A DNA stretch of 64,000 bases, from the NCBI RefSeq assembly GCF_001189365.1, contig NZ_LFJJ01000001.1, positions 84,872 through 148,871 of the forward strand, in the 5' to 3' direction. A model generated the notes under the pieces. The model ran no database searches. It was not told where the DNA came from and worked only from the letters and a program-made list of their open reading frames with translations. This document shows, piece by piece, positions 35,849 through 45,420 of the stretch. A program made the translations under genes and the position numbers. Source of the DNA: Candidatus Burkholderia verschuerenii. Its GTDB lineage: Bacteria > Pseudomonadota > Gammaproteobacteria > Burkholderiales > Burkholderiaceae. Position 1 is the first letter of the stretch; every line of letters begins with the position of its first letter.

Positions 35849-36355
35849 TCAGCCCGCGCCGAGCACATCGAGCAGTTGCGTGCCCGCTTCGGCCAGCATG
35901 CCCGAATTGTCGATCCGCACGATGCGCGCGCCATCCGGCAACTCGAACGCAGGGCGGCGCGCGAGGCGTGCGGCGAGCACGGCGGGCGCGGCATCGATAT
36001 GCACGAAACGCGCTTGCGGATAGCGTTCCAGCGCGATCTGCGCATGTTTCCGCGAGCCGTTGACGACCACCGTCACGCCGCGCGCGAGCCACGCATCCAC
36101 TTCTATGCCGATGCCATAGCGCAAGCCCAGGCTGTCCCAATGCATCGCGAACAGGCCGTAGGAAAGACGCGCGGCAAATTCGTCGTGCGTCAGCGCGATG
36201 TGATTCTCGCCATCGGCCACGATGCGCGTGATGTAACGATGCGCGAACATCACGCACGTGCCGATGCGCTCGCACGCGAATCCGAGCAGTGAGTCCTTGC
36301 CCGCGCCCGACGGGCCCATTACATAGATCAGGTTCGCGCTGTCGACTTCGGTCAT
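35849..36355 (-). CDS. phnN: Ribose 1,5-bisphosphate phosphokinase
   Basis: A 168-residue P-loop kinase. IYVMGPSGAGKDSLLGFA is the Walker A region and IARFDMP-free body shows the guanylate-kinase-like RYITR and HDEFAARLSYGLFAMHWDS blocks of PhnN. It turns ribosyl-1,5-bisphosphate, made during C-P lyase action, into PRPP. The ATG at 36355 overlaps the stop of the DUF1045 gene. It is intact and belongs to a minus-strand operon with phnF. Confidence 0.92.
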   Translation of the reverse strand: MTEVDSANLIYVMGPSGAGKDSLLGFACERIGTCVMFAHRYITRIVADGENHIALTHDEFAARLSYGLFAMHWDSLGLRYGIGIEVDAWLARGVTVVVNGSRKHAQIALERYPQARFVHIDAAPAVLAARLARRPAFELPDGARIVRIDNSGMLAEAGTQLLDVLGAG

Positions 36356-37041
36356 GCCCCTTCCTGTACGTTGTTGAAAGTAAGACGTTGCCAGAGCGTA
36401 AAAGGCGCGCCCGCTTCCGGCTCGACGAACAGCGCCGTGCCATGCACGGGCATCGGTCCGAGCGTATCGATACGACGCGTCCATTCATCGATGATCGATG
36501 CGCGCATGGCGGCGGCGTCGAGTGAATCGGAGAGCGTCATATGAAAGCGATATTCGTCGAACACGTACGGATAGCCCCATTCGCGCAGCAGCGCGATCTG
36601 GCGCGCGCTCATATCCGGCGTGATGCGCCGCTCGATGCTTTCGGGCGACGGCGTGGCGCGCAATTGCGCGAGCGCTTGCAGCGCGCTGGCGGCTATCGCG
36701 CGCAGGCGTTCGTCGTCGATATCGCGCGCGGGGCGCAAGGCCGTGAAGCGGCCGAGTTCGGCGGCGCGCACCGGCATGTCGAAGCGGGCGATCGAACTCG
36801 CCCACGCGCGCGCGGCGGCGAGGACATCGTTCAACGTGACATCGGGCGCGCAATGAAACGGCGGCACGATCGTCGCGTGCCAGCCGTAGCGACGCGGCGC
36901 GTGCGTCACGGCATGCGCCGAAGTAGGGAATTCGCGGCTGTTTTCCGCATCGCGGCCCAGCCATTCGCAGCCTTCGCGCCACCACGCGGACGACGCAGGC
37001 GGCGCGTAATACAGCGCGACCCGTGTGTGCGCGCCGCTCAT
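36352..37041 (-). CDS. DUF1045 phosphonate-operon protein (2H phosphoesterase fold)
   Basis: A 229-residue protein typical of phn operons (DUF1045). Two HxT motifs, His55-Ala-Thr57 in YGWHATIVPPF and His167-Met-Thr169 in YRFHMTLSDS, show the 2H phosphoesterase fold, so it probably opens a cyclic phosphate. In C-P lyase pathways a 5-phosphoribosyl 1,2-cyclic phosphate arises, which PhnP opens in other bacteria; no phnP is seen here, so DUF1045 may take that role (inference). It overlaps phnF upstream and phnN downstream by ATGA. Confidence 0.85.
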   Translation of the reverse strand: MSGAHTRVALYYAPPASSAWWREGCEWLGRDAENSREFPTSAHAVTHAPRRYGWHATIVPPFHCAPDVTLNDVLAAARAWASSIARFDMPVRAAELGRFTALRPARDIDDERLRAIAASALQALAQLRATPSPESIERRITPDMSARQIALLREWGYPYVFDEYRFHMTLSDSLDAAAMRASIIDEWTRRIDTLGPMPVHGTALFVEPEAGAPFTLWQRLTFNNVQEGA

Positions 37042-37805
37042 AGATCGTGCTCGACCATCAGTTGCACGCGATCCGCCGCAAAGTGCGTGACGCCGTATTT
37101 GATCGGCACGCCGTCTTCGTCGACGTCTACGTTTTCCACCCACAGCACAGGCTGCTGACGATTGATCTGCAAACGCCGGGCCACATCCGACGAAGGCAGC
37201 ACGCTGCCGATACGACTCCACTTGCGCATGTAATCCTTCACGCCGTATTCGAGCAGCGCCGCGCTGACGCCGCCGGTCGATTCGATCACTGCGGGCAGAT
37301 CGACGAAACGCGCGGCGGGATACCAGTTGTGCGCATACGTCATCGGGATGCCGTCGGAATCGTGACGCGTCTCGATCTGATAGACGAGCGTACCGACGCG
37401 CACGCCCAGCGCCTTCGCGACCGAAGGATCGGCCTTTACGCGCTCCGAAGAGAGCACGAGGCCCGCCGTGGTGTGCTTCTGGCGGCGCAGATTCTCGGTG
37501 AAGCGCGTGCGGCGGCCGATCTGGTAATCGATCGCGCCGGGCTGCACGAACGTGCCGCGCCCCTGTTCCACGCTGACGAGGCCGGTTTCCGCGAGCCGCA
37601 GCATTGCGCGGCGGATGGTGTGGCGATTCACGTCGAAACGGCGCGCCAGTTCGGCTTCGCTCGGCAGACGGCCTTCGTCGCCGAAACTTTTCGCGGCGAT
37701 TTCCGCCGAAAGGATCTGTTCGATCTGCCGCCACACGGCGACCCCCGCGCCGCGCTCGACGGCGTGCCCCGGCGCCGCGCTGTCGTTCGATGCGTTCGAT
37801 GTCAT
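37038..37805 (-). CDS. phnF: GntR-family repressor of phosphonate genes
   Basis: A 255-residue GntR/HutC protein. The N-terminal winged helix is GRLPSEAELARRFDVNRHTI followed by RRAMLRLAETGLVSVEQGRG, and the C-terminal UTRA effector domain ends in KYGVTHFAADRVQLMVEHDL. PhnF regulators repress phosphonate or phosphate-related genes. It is divergent from phnG, and a palindrome CGTCTAGACG lies between them. Confidence 0.92.
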   Translation of the reverse strand: MTSNASNDSAAPGHAVERGAGVAVWRQIEQILSAEIAAKSFGDEGRLPSEAELARRFDVNRHTIRRAMLRLAETGLVSVEQGRGTFVQPGAIDYQIGRRTRFTENLRRQKHTTAGLVLSSERVKADPSVAKALGVRVGTLVYQIETRHDSDGIPMTYAHNWYPAARFVDLPAVIESTGGVSAALLEYGVKDYMRKWSRIGSVLPSSDVARRLQINRQQPVLWVENVDVDEDGVPIKYGVTHFAADRVQLMVEHDL

Positions 37806-37898
37806 GTCGGTGTCATTCCGATGAGTTTGAATAGTGTTCTCTCGAATTGTAGTGCGGAACTCGTGATGGAAATGTGAAAGCCCCCACGCATATCAAAA

Positions 37899-37908
37899 CG
37901 TCTAGACG
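37899..37908. promoter_or_regulatory. Candidate PhnF operator
   Basis: CGTCTAGACG is a perfect ten-base palindrome in the phnF/phnG divergent region, about 70 bases before phnG and 95 from phnF. The octamer TCTAGACG recurs before phnC. GntR/HutC regulators bind such short palindromes, so this is the best PhnF candidate. Confidence 0.5.
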
Positions 37909-37980
37909 ACCGGATGAAAAGACGAGTAGCATACGCAGGCCAAATCCATCACGGAATCCTTCAGGAAACACAGGAAAGCC

Positions 37981-38469
37981 ATGAGCATTTCAACCGAACG
38001 AGGCGAGGCGCAGACCGCCGCCCGCCGCAACTGGATGGCGGTGCTGGCGCGCTCGCCGCGCGATGTGCTGCAAAGCGCGCTCGACGCGGCACTCGCGGGC
38101 GAGCCGTCGCCCGCCTACGAATGGCTGCGCGCGCCCGATATCGGCCTCGCGATGGTGCGCGGGCGCACCGGCGGCACAGGCGACGCGTTCAACGTCGGCG
38201 AAGTCACCGTCACGCGCGCCACGCTGCGTCTCAAGCTCGACGATGGCGCGACGCCGGTCGGTGTCGCGGTGCATATGGGCCGCGACAAGGAGCGCGCGCG
38301 GCTCGCCGCATTCGCCGATGCGCTGCTGCAATCGCCGCGTCATGCCGCGCGCATGCAGACGCATGTGATCGAACCGCTGGCCGCGCGCATCGCGGAAGAG
38401 AAACGTCGCAAGGAAAAGGAAGCGGCCGCGACAAAGGTCGAGTTCTTTACGATGGTGAGAGGCGAATGA
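37981..38469 (+). CDS. phnG: C-P lyase core subunit PhnG
   Basis: A 162-residue PhnG. RRNWMAVLARSPRDVLQSAL and YEWLRAPDIGLAMVRGRTGG are family signatures. PhnG is part of the PhnGHIJ core that transfers the phosphonate onto the ribose of ATP and cleaves the C-P bond. It begins the plus-strand operon and overlaps phnH by ATGA. Confidence 0.95.
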   Translation: MSISTERGEAQTAARRNWMAVLARSPRDVLQSALDAALAGEPSPAYEWLRAPDIGLAMVRGRTGGTGDAFNVGEVTVTRATLRLKLDDGATPVGVAVHMGRDKERARLAAFADALLQSPRHAARMQTHVIEPLAARIAEEKRRKEKEAAATKVEFFTMVRGE

Positions 38470-39089
38470 TGCAGATCGACATGACCACGCTCGTGCCCGG
38501 CTTCAACGATCCCGTGCACGATGCTCAACGCGTGTTTCGCGCGCTGCTCGATGCGCTCGCGCGTCCCGGCAGCATCGTGTCGCTCGACGCGGCCTTGCCC
38601 GCGAATCACGCGATGCGCGATGGCCTCGCGGGCCGCGTGCCGCTTGCGGCATTCGCCTCGCTGTTGGCGCTGACGGACTATTCGACGCCCGTGTTTCTGG
38701 CGCGCGACGACCGCACCTTCGGCGATGCCTTGCGCTTTCACGCAAGCTCCGCGCTCACGCACAAGCGCGACGAAGCGGCGTTCGTTTATATCGACGACGT
38801 ATCGCAGATGCCGTCGCTCGATGGCTTCGCGCAAGGCGAGCCCGAAACGCCGGAAGACGCGGCCACGCTGTTTATCCGCGTGCCGTCGCTGACCGAAGGC
38901 GAGCCGCTCGTGTGGCGCGGTCCCGGTATCGACGAGGCGAGCACGGTGCGCGTTGCCGGTTTGTCGCGCGAGTTCTGGCGCGAGCGTGCCGCGCTGACGG
39001 CGCAGTTTCCTTGCGGCATTGATTGCTATCTGGTGGCGGGCGCGACGCTGATCGGCCTGCCGCGCACCACGCAAGTGGAGGTGAACTGA
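38466..39089 (+). CDS. phnH: C-P lyase core subunit PhnH
   Basis: A 207-residue PhnH. LVPGFNDPVHDAQRVFRALL and FPCGIDCYLVAGATLIGLPR are typical ends of the family. The start is the first of two adjacent ATG codons (38466), overlapping the phnG stop; the second is at 38469. The stop overlaps the phnI start. It is intact. Confidence 0.95.
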   Translation: MMQIDMTTLVPGFNDPVHDAQRVFRALLDALARPGSIVSLDAALPANHAMRDGLAGRVPLAAFASLLALTDYSTPVFLARDDRTFGDALRFHASSALTHKRDEAAFVYIDDVSQMPSLDGFAQGEPETPEDAATLFIRVPSLTEGEPLVWRGPGIDEASTVRVAGLSREFWRERAALTAQFPCGIDCYLVAGATLIGLPRTTQVEVN

Positions 39090-40187
39090 TGTACGTCGCA
39101 GTCAAGGGTGGCGAACGCGCCATCGAACGTTCATGGGATGTGCTCGCGAAGAAGCGTCGCGGCGATCTCGCGGTGCCGGAGTTGTCGGTCGAACAGATTC
39201 GCGAGCAATTGCGCCTGGCGGTTGCGCGCGTGATGACTGAAGGCTCCGTCTACGACGAAGAGCTCGCGGCGCTCGCGATCAAGCAGGCCGCTGGCGATCT
39301 CGTCGAAGCGATCTTTCTGCTGCGCGCGTATCGCACGACGCTGCCGCGTTTCGGCTATACGCTGCCGATCGATACGGAAAAGATGTGCGTCGAGCGGCGC
39401 ATTTCGGGCGCTCCCGGCGGGCAGATTCTGGGCGGCACGTACGATTACACGCAGCGTCTGATCGACTTCAGCTTGCTCGCCGATGGCGAACCCGTCGGCG
39501 ATATCGCGGCGGCATCGAAGCAATCGCAAGACGATGAAAGCGCGATGCCGCGCGTGCTCGCGTTGCTCGACAAGGAAGGCTTGATCGAACAGGAACGCAT
39601 GCATGAAGACGCGCCTGAACCGGGCGATCTCTCGCGCGAACCGCTGTCGTTTCCCGCCGATCGCTCGACGCGTCTGCAGAATCTCGCGCGCGGCGACGAA
39701 GGCTTTCTGCTCGCGGTTGGTTATGCGACGCAACGCGGTTACGCGCATACGCATCCGTTCGCTGGCGAGATTCGTCATGGCGATGTTGCGGTGGAAATGC
39801 ATATCGACGAACTGGGCTTTGCGGTCGAGATCGGTGATATCGCGGTCACCGAATGCCAGATGATCAACCAGTTCACCGGCAGTTCGGAAGCGCCGCCCGC
39901 GTTCACGCAAGGTTACGGTCTCGCGTTCGGTCACTCGGAGCGCAAGGCGATGGCGATGTCGCTGGTCGATCGCGCGTTGCGCGCGCAAGAGTTGGGCGAG
40001 TCGGTGGATTCGCCGACGCAGGACGCGGAGTTCGTGCTCTATCACAGCGACAACGTGGAAGCGTCCGGTTTCACGCAGCATCTGAAGTTGCCTCATTACG
40101 TGGACTTTCTAATCGGAGCTGGAGCTGCTGCGCCGTTTGCGTCGCGTTCATGGTTCGAAAGAGCAATCACAGGAGAACGCGGCATGA
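39089..40187 (+). pseudogene. phnI: C-P lyase subunit PhnI, single-base frameshift near its 3' end
   Basis: The first 340 residues are an intact PhnI, from MYVAVKGGERAIERSWDVLA to SGFTQHLKLPHYVDF; PhnI has nucleosidase activity that removes the base in the C-P lyase reaction. Near 40110 (TTTCTAATCGG) one extra T shifts the frame. Without it the protein would end FQSELELLRRLRRVHGSKEQ and stop at TGA 40185-40187, overlapping the phnJ ATG. As written, the frame has no stop and reads straight into phnJ. Only about 25 residues at the end are affected, so partial function is possible. Confidence 0.85.
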
Positions 40188-41059
40188 GCACGCACGAAGC
40201 AGAAAGCGCGCTGACCGAAGGCTATAACTTCGCGTATCTCGACGAGCAGACCAAGCGCATGATTCGCCGCGCGTTGCTGAAAGCCGTCGCGGTGCCGGGA
40301 CATCAGGTGCCGTTCGCCTCGCGCGAAATGCCGCTGCCTTATGGATGTGGCACGGGCGGATTGCAGGTGACGTCCACGATCATCGGCGCGGCCGATACGC
40401 TCAAGGTTATCGATCAAGGTTCGGACGAAACGACCAACGCGGTGAACATCCGCCGCTTCTTCGCGCGCACGGCGGGCGTGACGACGACCACGCGCACGGC
40501 GGACGCGAGCATCGTGCAGACGCGTCACCGCATTCCCGAGATGCCGCTGACGGACAAGCAGATTCTCGTCTATCAGGTGCCGATGCCCGAGCCGCTCTAT
40601 AAGCTCGAGCCGCGCGTGGTCGAATGCCGCAAGCTGCATGCGCTCGCGGATTACGGCCTCATCAACGTGAAATACTACGAAGATATCGTGCAGCACGGCA
40701 GCATCGCGACGACTTACGATTATCCGGTGCTCGTGAACGATCGCTATCTCACGTCGCCTTCGCCGATTCCGAAGTTCGACAATCCGAAGATGCACATGAA
40801 CCCGGCGCTGCAATTGTTCGGCGCGGGACGCGAGCGGCGCATCTACGCGATTCCACCTTATACGAAGGTAAAGAGCCTGGATTTCGAGGATCATCCGTTC
40901 GAAGTGCAGAAGTGGGAACATGCCTGCGCGCTGTGCGGTTCGCGTGAAAGCTTCCTCGATGAAATGATCACCGACGACCAGGGCACGCGCATGTTCGTCT
41001 GTTCCGATAGCGATTATTGCCATAGCCGTCGCGACGAAGAAGAGGAGCCGACGCAATGA
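40184..41059 (+). CDS. phnJ: C-P lyase radical SAM subunit PhnJ
   Basis: A 291-residue PhnJ, the catalytic subunit that cleaves the carbon-phosphorus bond with a radical. The four cysteines Cys248, Cys251, Cys273 and Cys279 have the spacing of PhnJ (C-x2-C-x21-C-x5-C, seen in ACALCGS and FVCSDSDYCHS); three bind the iron-sulfur cluster and one is the thiyl radical site. It has its own ATG and ribosome site (AGGAG at 40171), so it can be made even though the phnI frame now runs into it. It overlaps phnK by ATGA. Confidence 0.95.
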   Translation: MSTHEAESALTEGYNFAYLDEQTKRMIRRALLKAVAVPGHQVPFASREMPLPYGCGTGGLQVTSTIIGAADTLKVIDQGSDETTNAVNIRRFFARTAGVTTTTRTADASIVQTRHRIPEMPLTDKQILVYQVPMPEPLYKLEPRVVECRKLHALADYGLINVKYYEDIVQHGSIATTYDYPVLVNDRYLTSPSPIPKFDNPKMHMNPALQLFGAGRERRIYAIPPYTKVKSLDFEDHPFEVQKWEHACALCGSRESFLDEMITDDQGTRMFVCSDSDYCHSRRDEEEEPTQ

Positions 41060-41826
41060 ATGTCCTGCTGAAAGCGACCAACCTCACGAAGCGTTACGAC
41101 GGACGCGGCGGTTGCGTCGACGTGAATCTCGATGTGTATCCGGGCGAAGTGCTGTGTATCGTCGGCGAATCGGGATCGGGAAAATCGACCTTGCTGAATG
41201 CGCTCGCGTTGCGCGCGAACGTCGATAGCGGCGCGCTGAAATACACGACGCGCGAAGGCGAAACGCTCGATCTGCTGACGCTCACCGAACCGCGCAAGCG
41301 TCTGTTGTCGCGCACCGAATGGGGCTTCGTGCATCAGAATGCACGCGACGGTTTGCGTCGCAACGTATCGGCCGGCGCGAATATCGGCGAGCCGTTGATG
41401 GCGATTGGCGCGCGTCATTACGGACGTCTGCGCGAAACCGCCGCCGACTGGATGAACCGCGTCGAACTCGATGCCGCGCGCATCGACGAATTGCCTTCGG
41501 CGTTTTCGGGCGGCATGCAACAGCGTTTGCAGATCACGCGTAATCTCGTCACAGGGCCGCGCCTCGTGTTCATGGACGAACTCACCGCAGGACTCGACGT
41601 GTCCGTGCAGGCGCGTCTGCTCGATCTGCTGCGCACGCTGACGAGCAAGCTGCATCTCGCCTGCGTGATCGTCACGCACGATATCGGCGTGGCGCGTCTG
41701 CTCGCGCATCGTCTGATGGTGATGAAGGACGGGCGCGTGGTCGAAAGCGGTCTGACTGATCAGGTGCTGGACGATCCGCAATATCCTTATACGCAGACGC
41801 TGGTGGCGTCCGTGCTGCCGGTTTGA
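41056..41826 (+). CDS. phnK: C-P lyase ABC-type subunit PhnK
   Basis: A 256-residue ABC protein. Walker A is [14 protein letters not shown], the signature is FSGGMQQRLQITRNL, and Walker B is LVFMDELTAGLDVSVQARLL. The insert WGFVHQNARDGLRRNVSAGA is characteristic of PhnK, which binds the PhnGHIJ core rather than a membrane permease. It is intact. Confidence 0.94.
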   Translation: MNVLLKATNLTKRYDGRGGCVDVNLDVYPGEVLCIVGESGSGKSTLLNALALRANVDSGALKYTTREGETLDLLTLTEPRKRLLSRTEWGFVHQNARDGLRRNVSAGANIGEPLMAIGARHYGRLRETAADWMNRVELDAARIDELPSAFSGGMQQRLQITRNLVTGPRLVFMDELTAGLDVSVQARLLDLLRTLTSKLHLACVIVTHDIGVARLLAHRLMVMKDGRVVESGLTDQVLDDPQYPYTQTLVASVLPV

Positions 41827-41834
41827 GGTGCTGC

Positions 41835-42596
41835 ATGAACATGACAAACGTTTTTGAAAGCAACGATGCGCTCATGCTAAGCGCGAGCGGCATCGAGAAG
41901 ACTTTTATGCTGCATCAGCAGGGCGGTGCGCAAATCGTCGCGCTGACGGGCGTATCGCTCGACGTGACGCGCGGCGAATGCGTCGTGCTCGCGGGTGCAT
42001 CGGGCGCGGGCAAGAGCACGTTTCTGCGCTGCATGTACGGCAACTATCTCGCGACGAAAGGGCGCATCGCGATTCGCGACGACAGCCGCGCCTCGCGTCA
42101 TGTGATGCTGACCGAAGCCGCGCCGCATGAAATCATTCGCTTGCGCATGACGACGATGGGCTACGTCAGCCAGTTTCTGCGCGCGATCCCGCGTGTGTCG
42201 TCGCTCGATCTGGTGGCCGAGCCGCTGATCTCGCGCGGCGTGAACGAGGACGAAGCGCGCGCACGCGCGGCATCGTTGCTGGAACGGCTGAACGTGCCGC
42301 GCCGTTTGTGGGCGCTCGCGCCCGCGACGTTCTCCGGTGGCGAGCAACAGCGCGTGAATATCGCGCGTGGATTGATCGCGGCGCATCCCTTGTTATTGCT
42401 CGACGAACCGACTGCATCGCTCGATGCGGAGAATCGCGATATCGTCGCCGATCTTATCGTCGAGGCGCGCGAGAAGGGCGCGGCCATTGTCGGCATCTTT
42501 CATGATGAAGACACGCGCGAACGCATGGCGACTCGCATCGTGCGACTGAACACAGCCGCAGCATCCAACGAATCCGGAGCATTGCAGACATGCTGA
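41835..42596 (+). CDS. phnL: C-P lyase ABC-type subunit PhnL
   Basis: A 253-residue ABC protein. It has Walker A GASGAGKSTFLRCMYGNYL, signature FSGGEQQRVNIARGL and Walker B LLLLDEPTASLDAENRD. The ATG at 41835 follows a GAGGTG site after the phnK stop; the longer frame from 41823 is unlikely. It acts with PhnK on the C-P lyase core. Its stop overlaps the phnM start. Confidence 0.94.
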   Translation: MNMTNVFESNDALMLSASGIEKTFMLHQQGGAQIVALTGVSLDVTRGECVVLAGASGAGKSTFLRCMYGNYLATKGRIAIRDDSRASRHVMLTEAAPHEIIRLRMTTMGYVSQFLRAIPRVSSLDLVAEPLISRGVNEDEARARAASLLERLNVPRRLWALAPATFSGGEQQRVNIARGLIAAHPLLLLDEPTASLDAENRDIVADLIVEAREKGAAIVGIFHDEDTRERMATRIVRLNTAAASNESGALQTC

Positions 42597-43723
42597 TCAA
42601 GAATGCGCGCATCGTGACGCGCGACGAAGACTTCATTGGAACAGTGCGCGTCGAGAACGGCCGTATCGCGGAGCTTGCGCCGGGCAATACATCGACGCGC
42701 GAGGCCGAAGACTGGGACGGCGATTATCTGCTGCCCGGTCTCGTCGAATTGCATACGGACAACATCGAGAAGCATCTCGCGCCGCGTCCGGGCGTGCTGT
42801 GGAATCACGAAGCGGCGATCATCGTGCACGATGCGCAAGTCGCGTCGGCCGGCATCACGACCGTGTTCGATGCATTAGGCGTCGGGTCGCGTCCCGAAGA
42901 CGGCGTGCGCGGCCGCGAGTTGCAGATTTCGTGCGCGCAGTCCATCGGCAAGTTCGTCGATCGCGGGCTGTTGCGCGCGGATCACTTTCTGCATCTGCGC
43001 TGCGAAGTGGGCACGACCGATGTCGTCGAAGTGTTCGATCTGCTGAGCACGCATCCTCTGTTCAAGCTCGCATCGGTGATGGATCACACGCCGGGTCAGC
43101 GGCAATGGCAGGATCATGCGAAGTGGCGCAAGTATCAGGAGCGTCACGGCAAATGGAGCGACGAGCACGCGACCAAGATTCTCGCCGAACTCGCGGATCA
43201 TCAGGCGAGCTATGTGGCGAAGCATCGCGCGGATATCGTCGCGCGCTGCCAGGGCCTGAACATCTCGCTCGCGAGCCACGACGACACGCTGGTCGAGCAC
43301 GTCGAGGAAGCGGCGCGCGACGGTATAGCGCTGGCCGAATTTCCGACCACGGTCGATGCCGCCCGCGCCGCGCGCAAGCACGGCATCGCGACGATCATTG
43401 GCGCGCCGAATGTCGTGCGCGGCGGTTCGCACTCGGGCAACGTGTCGGCGCTCGAACTGGCGCGCGATGGGCTGCTCGATATCCTGTCGTCGGATTACGT
43501 GCCGTCGAGTTTGCTGATCGCCGTGTTCGATCTGGTCGAGAAAGCGGGCTGGAGCTTGCCGCGCGCCGTCGCGACGGTGTCGTGGGCGCCCGCGCACGCG
43601 GCGGGACTCGGGGATCGGGGCGCGATCGCGCCAGGACTGCGCGCGGATTTCGTGCGCGTGGCGCGGATCGATGGCGTGGCCGTGCCGCGCGAGACCTATC
43701 GCGAAGGCCGCCGGGTCTCCTGA
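42590..43723 (+). CDS. phnM: Alpha-D-ribose 1-methylphosphonate 5-triphosphate diphosphatase
   Basis: A 377-residue amidohydrolase-fold enzyme. LPGLVELHTDNIEKHLAPRP carries the metal-binding site near the N-terminus, MDHTPGQRQWQD and SLASHDDTLVEHVEEAA are PhnM signatures. It releases pyrophosphate from the triphosphate intermediate before C-P cleavage. It is the last gene of the phnGHIJKLM operon, followed by a hairpin. It is intact. Confidence 0.95.
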   Translation: MLIKNARIVTRDEDFIGTVRVENGRIAELAPGNTSTREAEDWDGDYLLPGLVELHTDNIEKHLAPRPGVLWNHEAAIIVHDAQVASAGITTVFDALGVGSRPEDGVRGRELQISCAQSIGKFVDRGLLRADHFLHLRCEVGTTDVVEVFDLLSTHPLFKLASVMDHTPGQRQWQDHAKWRKYQERHGKWSDEHATKILAELADHQASYVAKHRADIVARCQGLNISLASHDDTLVEHVEEAARDGIALAEFPTTVDAARAARKHGIATIIGAPNVVRGGSHSGNVSALELARDGLLDILSSDYVPSSLLIAVFDLVEKAGWSLPRAVATVSWAPAHAAGLGDRGAIAPGLRADFVRVARIDGVAVPRETYREGRRVS

Positions 43724-43746
43724 CATCGCTGTCAGCGCTTCGTCAT

Positions 43747-43764
43747 ACGCGGGTAAGCCCGCGT
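43747..43764 (+). terminator. Hairpin after phnM
   Basis: ACGCGGG-TAAG-CCCGCGT is a seven-base stem with a four-base loop, 23 bases after the phnM stop. No T-run follows, so termination would need Rho or be partial. Confidence 0.4.
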
Positions 43765-43892
43765 TGACGGAGCGCAAGCTTCTTCGTAACCTCACGCGAG
43801 TTTCGGCGTTCGCTATGTGAATCTATGTTCGTATATCGAATATATGGCAACATTCAGGCGAATGCGTCAACCACTTTCGATGAGGGAATGAA

Positions 43893-45258
43893 GTGAGCAG
43901 AAGTCCCGCCGTGAACGTCCAGACGTTCATCAACGAGCATCCGTTCTCGCCGTTTCAGTGGCTGATCTTCGTGATGTGCTTCGTGATCGTCCTGCTGGAC
44001 GGCTTCGATACAGCCGCGATCGGTTTCATCGCGCCATCGCTCGTCACCGAATGGCAGATCAGCCGTCCCGCGCTCGCGCCCGTATTGAGCGCGGCGTTGT
44101 TCGGTCTCGCCGCAGGCGCGTTGCTGTCCGGCCCGCTGTCCGACAAACTCGGCCGACGCGCGATGCTGCTGTCTTCCGTGCTGCTGTTCGGCGTCGCGTG
44201 TCTCGCGTCGTCGTTCGCGGCGAATCTCTCGCAATTGACGACGTTGCGCTTCGTCACCGGTCTCGGCCTCGGCGCGGCCATGCCGAACGCCGTCACGATG
44301 ATGAGCGAGTTCTGCCCCGACAAGCGGCGCGCGACGGTCATCAATCTCATGTTCTGCGGCTTTCCGCTGGGCGCGGCGTTCGGCGGTTTCCTCGCCGCGT
44401 GGATGATTCCGCACTTCGGCTGGCGCAGCGTGCTGATGCTGGGCGGCATCGCGCCGCTCGTGCTCTCCGTTCTGCTCCTCACGACGATGCCCGAATCGGT
44501 GCGCTACATGGTCGCGAAGTCGAAGCCGGTCGAGAAGATCCGCGCGACGCTCGCGCGCATCTCGCACGATGCGATGAACGCCGGCTCCTTCTTCATGACC
44601 GAAGCCGCGCCCGTCGTGCAGGGTCAGGGTGGCATGCGCGTGGTGCTGTCGCGGTCGTACATCGTCGGTTCGATCATGCTGTGGCTCGCGTATTTCATGG
44701 GCCTCGTGATCTTCTATGCGTCGATCAACTGGATGCCGATTCTGCTCAAGGAATCGGGCCTGAGCCCGCAACGCGCGACGCTGATTTCCGCGCTGTTTCC
44801 GCTCGGCGGCGTCGGCGCGGTGCTGTGCGGCGTGCTGATGGACAAGTTCAACGCGAATCGCATTATCGCGGCGTGCTATGCGCTGACGGCGGTGAGCGTG
44901 TACTTCATCGGCCAGGCGGCGGGCAACGTCGGCATGCTGGTGCTGATCGTGTTTCCTCGCGGGCGTGTTGATGAACACCGCGCAATCGTCGATGCCCGGG
45001 CTCGCGGCCGCGTTCTATCCGACGCAAGGGCGCGGCACGGGCGTGGCGTGGATGCTGGGCATCGAACGCTTCGGCGGGATCGCGGGATCGTTTCTCGTCG
45101 CCGAACTGACGCGCATGAAGTTCAGTTTCGGCGGCATCTTCGCGACGATTGCGGTAGCGGGGCTGATTTCGGCGGTGGCCTTGCTGATCAAACAGGCTGC
45201 GCATCCGCACGCGGCGATGGAGAAGGATATGGAGGCGGCGGAACCGTTGGGGCATTAA
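43893..45258 (+). pseudogene. MFS aromatic-acid:H+ symporter, frameshifted
   Basis: A 12-helix transporter of the AAHS type (PcaK/BenK-like): VMCFVIVLLDGFDTAAIGFI with the conserved DGFD in helix 1, GPLSDKLGRRAMLL in the loop between helices 2 and 3. Near 44955 an extra C changes VLIVFLAGVLMNTAQSSM and shifts the frame; the last three helices continue with GTGVAWMLGIERFGGIAGSF and end at 45258. It starts at a GTG with a GAGGGA site. It would import a benzoate-like acid, but no catabolic genes are nearby. Confidence 0.82.
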
Positions 45259-45420
45259 GTGGCACGCTCGATGCGCTTCGTTACCGATCCGTCAGACCGT
45301 GGCACACGCCCTGCTGAGTAGGCAATGCGACCGGCTTCTGCGCTTTAAGCGCGGCGGCCAGCAGGTAAAGACACCTTGCATGAATCGCATTTTGCAAACC
45401 GCCAACAGGAGTTTGTCGAT

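Noticed and set aside
40184..41059. Natural PhnI-PhnJ fusion as a designed protein
   Set aside because: Restoring one base gives a standard PhnI end with the same ATGA overlap used at every other junction of the operon, so a lesion or sequencing error is simpler.
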